Source: Candidatus Solibacter sp. (lineage in GTDB: Bacteria; Acidobacteriota; Terriglobia; Bryobacterales; Bryobacteraceae). Taken from it: a stretch of 5,910 nucleotides of DNA. The notes under the pieces were generated by a model, which did not search any database, was not told where the DNA came from, and saw nothing but the letters and a program-made list of their open reading frames with translations. The stretch lies in assembly GCA_017883345.1 (NCBI GenBank), contig JADGNT010000352.1, positions 1 to 5,910 on the forward strand, written 5' to 3'. Below, in pieces: positions 1 through 5,334 of the stretch. The first letter of the stretch is position 1. Every line of letters begins with the position of its first letter. The position numbers were made by a program, and so were the translations under genes.

Positions 1-1023
1 GCGGATGCGCGCCGGCACCGGCTTGCCCTCGCGGCGGTACCGCGCGGCGGCCAGCCCCAGGCCGAGCGCGCCGTAGAAGGCTTTGCGGATGGCAGCCGGA
101 CGCTTGCGAAGTTCGGTGCAGATGGTGGAGTAGATACGCTCCCACATGCGCGGCGGGGCCAGCAGGATGGTGGGGCGCACCTTGCGAATGTCCTGCGGCA
201 GCTTCAGAAGGCTCTCAAAGAAAGTCACCGGCATGCCGCAGCGCATGGGCAGAAACTCCATCACCACGCGCTGCGCGATGTGGGCGGAGGGCAGAAAGGC
301 GACGGTGGAGTCCCTGGGTCCGAGGTGGAGCACGGCGGGGCCCATATCGACGTTGGCGGCAATCGACTGGTGGGTGACCAGCGCCATCTTGGGTTCGCCG
401 GTGGCGCCACTGGTCAGGTAGAGAATGGCGGTATCCGACGGGGAGACGCCGGTGCGTATGCGGGCGAGCAGTTCGGGATCTCTGGCGAGAGAGTCGCGGC
501 CCAGGGTGCGAAGCGCGCCCAGAGTGATGACGCCTTCGGCTTCAGTAATGGCGCCTTCGGCTTCGCCGGTGAGCAGGATCCAATGGGCGACGGATGCGCC
601 GCGCAGCGGCTGGAGCGTCTTCGGGTCTTCGACGAAGACGGCGCGCGCGCCCGAGCTCTGGATGATGCGCACCAGGTCCGGTGCCGGATAGCTCGGGTAC
701 ATGGCGGCGGCGATGGAGCCGTTGGTCAGGATGCCGAGATCGGCCAGGTAGAACTCGAGGCGGGTTTCGGAGTTGAGGGCGACGACGTCGCCTTTGGCGA
801 TGCCGAGCGCGCGCAGACCGGCGGCGATTTCCTCGGCGGCTCGCCGGTACTGGTTCCAGGAATAGACCGTATAGGAGCCGTCGGGCGCGGGTTGGCGGAG
901 GGCGGGGGCGTCGCCGTGGACGCGCGCGGTTTCTTCGAGAACCTGATACAGGGTGCGGGGAGTCACTCCCTGCAATTTATCACGGTGGAGGTGACGCCAC
1001 CCGGGAACTGACAGGACTGCCAT
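1..1023 (-). CDS. Long-chain acyl-CoA synthetase (AMP-forming), N-terminal part
   Basis: The enzyme activates a fatty acid with ATP to an acyl-adenylate and transfers it to CoA, feeding beta-oxidation or lipid synthesis in the cytoplasm or at the inner membrane. The frame is open for 341 codons to the window edge, so the C-terminal lid domain is not seen. Residues 201-212 (LYLTSGATGEPK) are the adenylate-forming P-loop signature, with Ala where Thr is usual. Further on, VAFLPSAHIAQRV and residues 282-298 (VRPTILLAPPRMWERIY) are typical of the long-chain FadD/FAA subgroup. Residues 154-167 are a tandem duplication (EAEGAIT, EAEGVIT). The start is uncertain: ATG at 1023 lies inside a long inverted repeat and has only a weak GGA ahead of it. 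GTG at 966 (residue 20) begins where family similarity is plausible but also lacks a well-spaced ribosome site. The gene follows the stress-protein gene on the same strand, 73 bases away. The family is secure; substrate chain length is inferred. Confidence 0.9.
   Translation of the reverse strand, partial: MAVLSVPGWRHLHRDKLQGVTPRTLYQVLEETARVHGDAPALRQPAPDGSYTVYSWNQYRRAAEEIAAGLRALGIAKGDVVALNSETRLEFYLADLGILTNGSIAAAMYPSYPAPDLVRIIQSSGARAVFVEDPKTLQPLRGASVAHWILLTGEAEGAITEAEGVITLGALRTLGRDSLARDPELLARIRTGVSPSDTAILYLTSGATGEPKMALVTHQSIAANVDMGPAVLHLGPRDSTVAFLPSAHIAQRVVMEFLPMRCGMPVTFFESLLKLPQDIRKVRPTILLAPPRMWERIYSTICTELRKRPAAIRKAFYGALGLGLAAARYRREGKPVPARIR
523..564. repeat. 21-bp tandem duplication inside the acyl-CoA synthetase
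   Basis: Two adjacent 21-base copies (523-543 and 544-564) differ at two positions. They keep the reading frame and encode EAEGAIT and EAEGVIT. They fall in a variable region before the P-loop motif, where length changes should be tolerated. Confidence 0.75.
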
Positions 1024-1077
1024 GAATTTCCGGCGCTCTTTGCCGGAAATTCGCTGGCAGCCCTGTCTGTCCCCGGG
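1000..1077. repeat. Long imperfect inverted repeat (about 35-bp arms, 7-nt loop)
   Basis: The inner arms 1024-1034 and 1042-1052 (GAATTTCCGGC and its complement) pair perfectly around the loop GCTCTTT. The outer arms 1000-1023 and 1053-1077 continue the pairing with about three mismatches and one bulge, including CTGCC/GGCAG, GACAGG/CCTGTC and CCCGGG/CCCGGG. No T-run follows on either strand, so a classical intrinsic terminator is not supported. It lies 20 bases past the stress-protein stop and covers the ATG at 1023 of the next gene. It could be a processing or attenuation structure between two co-directional genes, or a mobile palindromic (REP-like) unit. Confidence 0.85.
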
Positions 1078-1096
1078 TCTGGAGCCCTGTCCCGGG

Positions 1097-1960
1097 TTAT
1101 ACGCTGACGACCGGGCAGGGGGACTGGCGGATGATGGCGTAGGAGTTGGTGCGTAGGCGGCCGAAATCGCCGGCGGCGCTGCCGCGGCCGATGACGACGG
1201 TGCCGGCGCCGACGCGCGCGGCAGCGGAACAGATGATCCGCGCGGGTTCGCCGGCTTCGAGCAGGAGATCCGCCTCGGCGCCGATTTCGCGCTGCAGGCG
1301 GAGCAGTTCTTCTTCGGCGATCTCGCGAATTCCGCTGCGCCAACTGAGGTCGGGTTCGTCGAGAGACTCGGCGTGGGCGGCGATGGCGTGGATCAGCGTG
1401 AGGTGGCCGTGGAACTCCCGCTGGAGCCAGGATGCCCAGGCGAGCGCGCGGGCGCTTTGCGGGCCAAGGTCGACGGCGCAAAGAATCTTGCTGAAGGGTG
1501 CCGCCGTGGGGCGCGCCTCTTCGATGTGGACACCGGTCCACACAGGACAATCGGCGTCGTGAAGCACCTTGGCCGTATTGGATCCGAGAATGAAGCGGCG
1601 GAAGGGTCCGTACCCGTGGGTGGGCATCGCGATCAGGTCGATGTGTTCCTGGTGGGCGAGTTCCACGATTTTGGAGGCGGGGTCGCCGTGGAGCAGGAGG
1701 CGGCGCACGTTGAGTCCGGCGAGCGCATCGGGTTCGAACGCGTTGAGGTCGCGTTCGGCCTGGTCCGTGCGCGAGCGGTAGACATCCACTAGCATGGAGC
1801 CGGCGATCTGCATGCCGAATTCGGAATGCAGGGGCGGCAGGGCGTGGGCGAGGATGAGCTCGCAGTGAAAGTGGAGGGCGAGTTCGCGGGCGTAGCGCAC
1901 GGCGAGGGCGCTTCGCTCGGAAAAATCGACGGGCAGGAGGATCTTGGCAAGGGAATTCAT
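1097..1960 (-). CDS. Universal stress protein, two tandem UspA domains
   Basis: This is a 287-residue cytoplasmic protein with two UspA folds, about residues 4-145 and 157-287. Each opens with the first-strand motif (KILLPVDFSERS; KILCAVDLGPQS) and closes with the CPV strand (ADCPVWTG; SPCPVVSV). Domain 1 has THGYGPFRRFILGS, close to the ATP-binding G-x2-G-x9-G-S pattern but with the second Gly displaced. Domain 2 (VIGRGSAAGDFGRLRTNS) is more degenerate. Such proteins act in stress survival or nucleotide sensing; nucleotide binding here is uncertain. ATG at 1960 is chosen because GAGG stands five bases ahead of it and the domain begins at once. An upstream in-frame start at 2038 would add 26 residues that look non-coding. 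The stop is TAA. The 65-residue gene ends 78 bases upstream on the same strand, and the acyl-CoA ligase follows. Confidence 0.93.
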   Translation of the reverse strand: MNSLAKILLPVDFSERSALAVRYARELALHFHCELILAHALPPLHSEFGMQIAGSMLVDVYRSRTDQAERDLNAFEPDALAGLNVRRLLLHGDPASKIVELAHQEHIDLIAMPTHGYGPFRRFILGSNTAKVLHDADCPVWTGVHIEEARPTAAPFSKILCAVDLGPQSARALAWASWLQREFHGHLTLIHAIAAHAESLDEPDLSWRSGIREIAEEELLRLQREIGAEADLLLEAGEPARIICSAAARVGAGTVVIGRGSAAGDFGRLRTNSYAIIRQSPCPVVSV

Positions 1961-2038
1961 GATCGCCTCACTATTAGGATAAGACGATCTGGAATCGGGA
2001 CGCCAGCGGGGGCGCGTCGGTGGTGCCTGGACTCGCAC

Positions 2039-2236
2039 CTATCTTCGCTTGGCCGGTACGGCCTCCCGATCCGATGAGAATACGCCGCTTCTGGAGGCAG
2101 CGGCTTCCAGGTAGACCAGAGCCTGGCGGGTTAGTTCGGGGACAACCGGCTCCGGGTGGCGGAGCAGGCGAACCAGCATGCGGATCCAGGCGAGTTCAGC
2201 GGGGTCGATACCGATCACGGGGACGGTGTTGGACAT
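2039..2236 (-). CDS. Small protein of unknown function, 65 aa
   Basis: The frame reads MSNTVPVIGIDPAELAWIRM and so on to a TAG stop. It has a helical, leucine-rich middle (MLVRLLRHPEPVVPELTRQALVYLE, about residues 20-44) followed by a polar tail. The pattern of an acidic patch, Trp, LLRHP and QALVYLE looks conserved rather than random. I recall similar short proteins in acidobacteria but cannot name a domain. The start at 2236 is the first ATG before the structured part; it lacks a clear Shine-Dalgarno. ATG at 2281 in the same frame would add 15 residues. It sits between the 88-residue protein and the stress-protein gene on one strand and could share their transcript. No signal peptide or membrane segment is visible. 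Confidence 0.6.
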   Translation of the reverse strand: MSNTVPVIGIDPAELAWIRMLVRLLRHPEPVVPELTRQALVYLEAAASRSGVFSSDREAVPAKRR

Positions 2237-2294
2237 CGGGAGAGTCTCTCGATCATCTCTTGTCCACTCTCTCCGAGGCATGGGCTGGGACCCG

Positions 2295-2330
2295 GAAGCC
2301 GGTAGAGAAGCCGGAAGAGACGCCGGTGGC
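2295..2330. repeat. 12-bp degenerate tandem repeat, about three units
   Basis: The units are GAAGCCGGTAGA, GAAGCCGGAAGA and GACGCCGGTGGC in the 188-base gap between the 88- and 65-residue genes. The first two differ at one base. The gap otherwise shows no gene or terminator. Confidence 0.5.
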
Positions 2331-2424
2331 GGGCCGCCCCTGGCCGCAACCGGTGACACAGGAAGCTGGGTACGGCTCGCAGCGGTGGAGTCGCTAGAAA
2401 GGACCAGCCGCCACGCCGCATCTG

Positions 2425-2691
2425 CTATTGCAGGCGCGGGCGATTCTGTTCGTTCAGGATCAGGCCGTCAAAAATGGCGAGCACCTGCTTGCGGTAGGCA
2501 CAAACCCGCCGCAGGTTATCCCGGAAGCTGGCCTCAAAGTCCCGTGCTCTCATCCACTTCTCGATCGTCGGATGCGGCACGTCGATATCCTGCCGCAGCG
2601 TGTCCACATCGTGCCCACGCAGGAATAGACCGTAGAAAAACGCAGCTTCCCGCTGCGGCGTCAATGCGTCGAAATCGTCTCTCGCCGTCAT
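2425..2691 (-). CDS. Small protein of unknown function with possible HTH, 88 aa
   Basis: The frame begins MTARDDFDALTPQREAAFFY and is rich in charged and aromatic residues, with no membrane segment. Residues about 26-48 (GHDVDTLRQDIDVPHPTIEKWM) have the spacing of a homeodomain-like helix-turn-helix (helix, turn at DVPHP, recognition helix TIEKWM). A DNA-binding role is therefore possible but not shown. The C-terminal half (NLRRVCAYRKQVLAIFDGLILNE) looks like a long conserved helix. ATG at 2691 is supported by a good sigma70-like promoter just upstream (2714-2743); the ribosome site is weak (GAG nine bases away). It is divergent from the decayed cupin gene and is the first gene of the leftward run, so it could lead that run's transcript. 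Confidence 0.8.
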   Translation of the reverse strand: MTARDDFDALTPQREAAFFYGLFLRGHDVDTLRQDIDVPHPTIEKWMRARDFEASFRDNLRRVCAYRKQVLAIFDGLILNEQNRPRLQ

Positions 2692-2713
2692 CGTGGTTCT
2701 CAGCGAAACTGTA

Positions 2714-2743
2714 AGTATACCGGGGACCTTCGTGTTCCGGCAA
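2714..2743 (-). promoter_or_regulatory. Sigma70-type promoter of the 88-residue gene
   Basis: On the minus strand TTGCCG (2738-2743) and TATACT (2714-2719) are separated by 18 bases, with the -10 box 22 bases upstream of the ATG. TATACT stands out in GC-rich surroundings. Confidence 0.5.
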
Positions 2744-2773
2744 GTCCAATCTGCTGGCTGGGGCGACTGTCAA

Positions 2774-2785
2774 GATGGATCCATC
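2774..2785. promoter_or_regulatory. Perfect 12-bp palindrome in a divergent intergenic region
   Basis: GATGGATCCATC is its own complement. It lies between the divergent 88-residue gene and the cupin remnant, five bases before the latter's Shine-Dalgarno. It may be an operator; no partner copy was seen. Confidence 0.3.
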
Positions 2786-2799
2786 CGGGGAGGAAGACG

Positions 2800-2958
2800 G
2801 TGCCTACATTCATCGCCAAACCCACGCGGGTCGAAACCGGCGGCAATAGACCCAAGCTGGTCGACGAATATGCCGGACGCGTGAATTCCGCCACCTGCCG
2901 AACCAGCATCGCGCACGTGCGCAGCCCCGGCGGATGGCAGGAACCCGGCCAAACCCCG
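2800..2958 (+). pseudogene. Cupin-type protein, N-terminal remnant
   Basis: GTG at 2800 follows an excellent Shine-Dalgarno (GGGGAGGAAGAC). Residues 1-53 read MPTFIAKPTRVETGGNRPKL, then VDEYAGRVNS and GGWQEPGQTP. From memory of the family, this matches the start of cupin (EutQ-like) proteins of about 115 residues, which continue with an EFDEYT-like motif and the beta-barrel. Here similarity stops after EPGQTP at 2958. The frame two bases further on reads FAAYS from 2960, which could be the decayed EFDEYT, suggesting an indel rather than a clean cut; the remaining barrel is missing. The frame stays open and runs straight into the antitoxin gene, giving a 188-codon reading frame to 3366. The family call is moderate; the truncation is clear if the family is right. 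Confidence 0.6.
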
Positions 2959-3009
2959 GTTTGCGGCGTATTCGTGGCCGGCCTTACCGAAAACTTTAAG
3001 CACCCCGCC

Positions 3010-3030
3010 GGTTGGCCGGTCCGGCCTACC
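3010..3030. promoter_or_regulatory. Palindrome upstream of the antitoxin gene, possible operator
   Basis: GGTTGGCCGG, a central T, then CCGGCCTACC: 10-base arms with one mismatch around a single base. It lies 85 bases before the antitoxin ATG, where an autoregulating antitoxin could bind. With a one-base centre it is more like a protein-binding site than an RNA hairpin. GC richness makes chance plausible. Confidence 0.3.
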
Positions 3031-3114
3031 CTAGCGGTGAAGCCTGGCGGGCGCGGTGAGCGGCGTCCCAAGCAGCTTGATCGAACAGCGGTAGAAGAGG
3101 GGCGTCGGCTACCC

Positions 3115-3366
3115 ATGAGCCAGGTCACGTTCTCCATACCGGATGAGATCCTAATTGCCTTGAAAGCGACGCCGGAGGTTCTTGCGTCCAAGATTCGCCT
3201 TGCCGCGGCCGTCAAGCCGTACGAGATGGGACAGCTTTCATCGGGGGCCGCCGCCCAGCTTGCCGGTGTGCCGAAGCCATATTTCCTCAGCCATTTGGCG
3301 GATTATGGCGTAAACACGTTCGACCTCACCGAAGAGGAACTGATCCACGATCTCAAGAGTGCATGA
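3115..3366 (+). CDS. UPF0175-family antitoxin
   Basis: This 83-residue protein fits the UPF0175 family, which commonly precedes DUF3368 PIN toxins. The order is a beta-strand VTFSIPDEIL, the helix TPEVLASKIRLAAAVKPYEM, the characteristic GQLSSGAAAQLAG (HTH-like), then PYFLSHLADYGVNTFDLTEEEL. It would neutralise and co-repress its toxin in the cytoplasm. ATG at 3115 begins exactly where the family does; GAGGGG stands about 14 bases upstream, a longer spacing than usual. It appears intact over its full family length. The toxin frame starts eight bases before the antitoxin's end (GTG at 3359), an overlap typical of coupled pairs. An upstream open frame in the same phase could also extend it as a fusion with the cupin remnant. 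With its toxin broken, it may be an orphan kept as a regulator or simply not yet decayed. Confidence 0.85.
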   Translation: MSQVTFSIPDEILIALKATPEVLASKIRLAAAVKPYEMGQLSSGAAAQLAGVPKPYFLSHLADYGVNTFDLTEEELIHDLKSA

Positions 3367-3842
3367 AGCGATCTGCGATGCTTCGCCGATCCAGTATCTG
3401 CACCAGACCGGTTTCCTGCATTTGCTGGCTGAGTTTTACACCCGAATTACTATTCCGCCTGCCGTCGTGGATGAATTAGAGCGCGGCCGATCGATTGGTC
3501 TCGATTTGCCGGACGTTCGCGCACTGCCCTGGCTGACGATTTAGGCCGCGGAAGGGTTAGACAAGGTGCTCGCGGCGGCGGATCTGGGTGCTCGTGACAA
3601 GGAAGTGCTGGCGTTGGGAACGCAGGTTCGCGGGCGCCGTGTTGATCCTGGATGAACGACTTGGGCGATTGCACGCCGAGGCGTTGAAGTTGACCTTCCC
3701 GGGCACGATGGGAATCCTGCTGCGTGCAAAAGCGGAAGGCCGGATTCCCCGGATCGAGCCCTTGCTCGAACATCTTGATCGTTTGGACTTCCGCTTGTCG
3801 GCGAGAACACGCGCGGCGGTCCTCAAACAGGCTGGCGAATGA
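3359..3842 (+). pseudogene. DUF3368 PIN-type toxin, broken by a stop and a frameshift
   Basis: The first part (3359-3541, GTG start overlapping the antitoxin) reads ICDASPIQYLHQTGFLHLL, then ITIPPAVVDELERG and LPWLTI, matching the DUF3368 N-terminus including the PIN acidic residues Asp8 and the Glu of VDEL. A TAG at 3542-3544 stops it. The same frame continues with AAEGLDKVLAAADLGARDKE and EVLALGTQV. Near 3627-3628 (GTT in GCAGGTTCGCGG) the match moves forward by one base and continues VLILDERLGR, then FPGTMGILLRAKAEGRIP to a TGA at 3840-3842. Removing one T gives TQVAGAVLILDERLGR, the expected family sequence. The TAG is one transition from CAG. PIN toxins of this group are taken to be ribonucleases; both lesions fall before the LDERLGR catalytic segment, so the product should be inactive. 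Total length, about 160 residues, fits the family. Confidence 0.82.
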
Positions 3843-3913
3843 TTGCCGGCAATTATAAACTGTTCCGATTCGCTTACCGTGAGCACTTCAAGGTGATGGC
3901 GGGGAAGCAATGA
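3839..3913 (+). CDS. Possible 24-residue ORF coupled to the toxin stop
   Basis: ATG at 3839 overlaps the toxin's stop as ATGA, a classic coupling arrangement. It encodes MIAGNYKLFRFAYREHFKVM, then AGKQ and TGA. The composition (Lys, Phe, Tyr, Arg) looks protein-like rather than like a GC-rich shadow. It could be the first codons of a lost third gene or chance. It overlaps the longest minus-strand frame of the XRE gene but only touches that gene's reconstructed end region. No separate ribosome site is seen. Confidence 0.25.
   Translation: MIAGNYKLFRFAYREHFKVMAGKQ
3842..3853. other. 12-bp palindrome at the toxin's end
   Basis: ATTGCCGGCAAT is a perfect palindrome at the convergent junction between the toxin remnant and the XRE remnant. 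It lacks a T-run and a loop, so a terminator role is weak. Confidence 0.25.
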
Positions 3914-3939
3914 CGACAGGCGCTATCGGTTGTGTCTCA

Positions 3940-4223
3940 TCAGCGTTGCCGTGCTGTGGGATTTTTCGAAAAGGTGTCGGCCCTGCTCTCAATCCCGGAA
4001 ACGAGTTGGGAGGGGTGACCCCGAGACCGTTCGAGATCTTCGTTAGGTTGCTAAAGTCCAGATTCGACTCGCCCCGCTCGATGGTCCCGATGAACGTGCG
4101 ATGCATACCGATGAAGTCAGCGAACGATTCTGCGAGTAGCCCTTCCTCGACCGAAGCTCCCGGATTCTGTCCTAACGCCTTCAATAATAACTCTTGCACT
4201 TCCAGCGGTTTGGAGGTACGCAA
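3940..4223 (-). pseudogene. XRE (Cro/C1-type HTH) regulator with three frameshifts
   Basis: The continuous frame (TTG at 4223 to 3888) carries a good HTH_3 core: SFADFIGMHRTFIGTIERGE, SNLDFSNLTKI, SNGLGVT. Both flanks are unlike the family, but other frames supply them. From 4168 to 4130 the next frame reads RIRELRSRKGYSQ, the usual first helix and turn, replacing NPGASVEEGLLA. From 4014 to 3940 a further frame reads PSQLVSGIESRADTFSKNPT, then ARQR and a stop, the usual C-terminus. Restoring two bases near 4168, one near 4130 and one C in the run at 4012-4015 gives a normal XRE of about 90 residues. The first two losses sum to three bases, so they cancel. The protein as written lacks a proper helix 1 and tail and is probably inactive. 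The ancestral start may be GTG at 4199. It is convergent with the toxin remnant and divergent from the LprI/Imm gene. Confidence 0.8.
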
Positions 4224-4235
4224 TTTGGTAGTCTA

Positions 4236-4265
4236 CAGCGTTTGCATAGACACTGTTTACGTAGA
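4236..4265. promoter_or_regulatory. 15-bp direct repeats, possible operator
   Basis: CAGCGTTTGCATAGA (4236-4250) and CACTGTTTACGTAGA (4251-4265) are adjacent and agree at 11 of 15 bases. They are more AT-rich than the surroundings and lie between the divergent XRE remnant and the LprI/Imm gene. A repressor site for the XRE protein is a natural guess. A weak plus-strand promoter (TTGCAT 4242-4247, 16 bases, GATAGT 4264-4269) overlaps them. Confidence 0.35.
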
Positions 4266-4364
4266 TAGTCCTCTGGCTAAAAGGATCTCTGCTCATGCCA
4301 CGCCGCAGCCCAGGAGCGAGGGAGCAGGCCAGACCTGACGGAAGGGGAAGCCCTGAAACCAGCC

Positions 4365-5309
4365 GTGTTGAAGACAATTGTAGTTGGCAGTGCGCTCCTA
4401 CTCGTCTTCTTCCAGTGCCTCTCGGCGGCCGTTGACTGCGGCGCCCCATTAACCCGCGAGCAGCGAGTTGTGTGTGCAACCCCGGAACTCATGAACCTGG
4501 ACCAGCAACTCTGGAGCGTTTACAAGACGGCGCTGGCGGCGACATCGGGTACCGAGCGCAAGCAATTCGAACACGACCAAGCCGCATGGGAAGTCAGCAG
4601 CGGCGGATGTGGGGATCGAGTGGACTGCATCACGAAGCGGTACACCGACCGGATCGCGGTTTTGCGGGGTGTTTGGTTACCGAGAACACAAATTGCGCAA
4701 GGGCAAACTGCGGAGGCGGCGAGAAGACAAGCTCAGGAGGAAATGGAACACGGAACCGCACGAGCCGCAATCCCAATATACGTTGCGGAGCCAAAACCGG
4801 TACCTCAGCCTGTTGAGAGCGCACCTATCTCGACCGCATCCCAAGTTCCCGAGCGGTATGAGCCAACACCAGCCGTGCCATCAACGACAACGCAAACTAC
4901 AACGTCGAATAACGCCCAGGAGTTGAAGACGGCAACCGGCGACCTCCAGCACATCCAGGGGCAAGAGGCAGGGCCAGAGCGGAACCGACCTCAGGAACAC
5001 GAGGCCCCGAACCCCGTCGTCTCGACCAGTCAGCGAAGTGCGACGCCTACAAGGAACGATGATTGGATTTGGCTTGTGATCTTCGGCGTTGTAGCGGCTG
5101 TAGTTCTGGCATCACTCTTTTTCATGCCGACGATTGTTGCCTTTTCAAGAAAGCACCGCAACAGGTGGCTGATCCTGGTTCTAAATCTTGCTTTTGGAGC
5201 AACCTTAGTTGGTTGGGTAATTGCGCTGGTATGGGCGATGAACAAAGTGGACGCCCCGATCAAGGGCGGCATCAAGTACGATCCTCAACCGAATGATCCG
5301 ATCCTCTGA
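4365..5309 (+). CDS. Secreted, membrane-anchored LprI-like / superinfection-immunity (Imm-like) fusion
   Basis: This is a 314-residue protein. Residues 1-21 are a signal peptide (hydrophobic GSALLLVFF, likely cut after LSA). Residues 24-101 match the LprI-like N-terminal domain (DUF1311, PF07007): DCGAPLTREQRVVCATPELM, then LDQQLWSVYKTAL and a CITKRYTDRIAVLR end. Four cysteines (25, 37, 82, 88) probably form two disulfides. Residues 105-230 are a Pro/Thr/Gln/Glu-rich flexible linker. Helix 1 (about 234-257), a basic loop SRKHRNRW and helix 2 (about 268-292) with FFMPTIVAFSRKHRNRW and LVGWVIALVWAM match the Imm_superinfect family (PF14373). The positive loop should be cytoplasmic, leaving the DUF1311 domain in the periplasm. 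DUF1311 proteins include lysozyme inhibitors; Imm of phage T4 blocks DNA entry. The combined role is inferred. GTG at 4365 starts the signal peptide; GAAGGGGAAG lies 14 bases upstream, longer than usual. Confidence 0.87.
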   Translation: MLKTIVVGSALLLVFFQCLSAAVDCGAPLTREQRVVCATPELMNLDQQLWSVYKTALAATSGTERKQFEHDQAAWEVSSGGCGDRVDCITKRYTDRIAVLRGVWLPRTQIAQGQTAEAARRQAQEEMEHGTARAAIPIYVAEPKPVPQPVESAPISTASQVPERYEPTPAVPSTTTQTTTSNNAQELKTATGDLQHIQGQEAGPERNRPQEHEAPNPVVSTSQRSATPTRNDDWIWLVIFGVVAAVVLASLFFMPTIVAFSRKHRNRWLILVLNLAFGATLVGWVIALVWAMNKVDAPIKGGIKYDPQPNDPIL

Positions 5310-5334
5310 GGACACCTTGTGATTGGAGGCAAAC

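Noticed and set aside
280..1011. Plus-strand 243-codon open frame opposite the acyl-CoA synthetase
   Set aside because: Its Gly/Arg-rich translation has no motif. The minus strand encodes clear adenylate-forming signatures over the same bases, so this is an antisense shadow in GC-rich DNA.
963..1550. Minus-strand 195-codon frame overlapping the universal stress gene
   Set aside because: Its translation is almost wholly Arg/Pro/Ala, the mark of an alternate frame, and it conflicts with the well-supported UspA domain 2.
1961..2038. N-terminal extension of the stress protein by 26 residues
   Set aside because: The extension (MRVQAPPTRPRWRPDSRSSY) resembles untranslated sequence, and a good GAGG site fits the ATG at 1960.
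2021..2038. tRNA T-arm-like hairpin (GGTGC loop GCACC)
   Set aside because: There is no acceptor, D or anticodon arm around it; it is only a five-pair stem.
2178..2714. Plus-strand 178-codon frame
   Set aside because: It runs antisense through two minus-strand small genes and their gap, with no motif and a Ser/Arg/Ala-rich composition.
2700..3215. Minus-strand 171-codon frame opposite the cupin remnant and antitoxin
   Set aside because: It has no family resemblance. The plus strand carries a strong ribosome site and a recognisable antitoxin.
3588..3842. Independent 84-residue gene in the second half of the toxin
   Set aside because: Its first residues (MLVTRKCWRWERRF) are out-of-frame sequence of the toxin. 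Only from VLILDERLGR on does it match DUF3368, so it is the shifted 3' part of the toxin.
3910..4338. Plus-strand 142-codon frame opposite the XRE gene
   Set aside because: It mirrors the HTH coding sequence on the other strand and shows no motif of its own.
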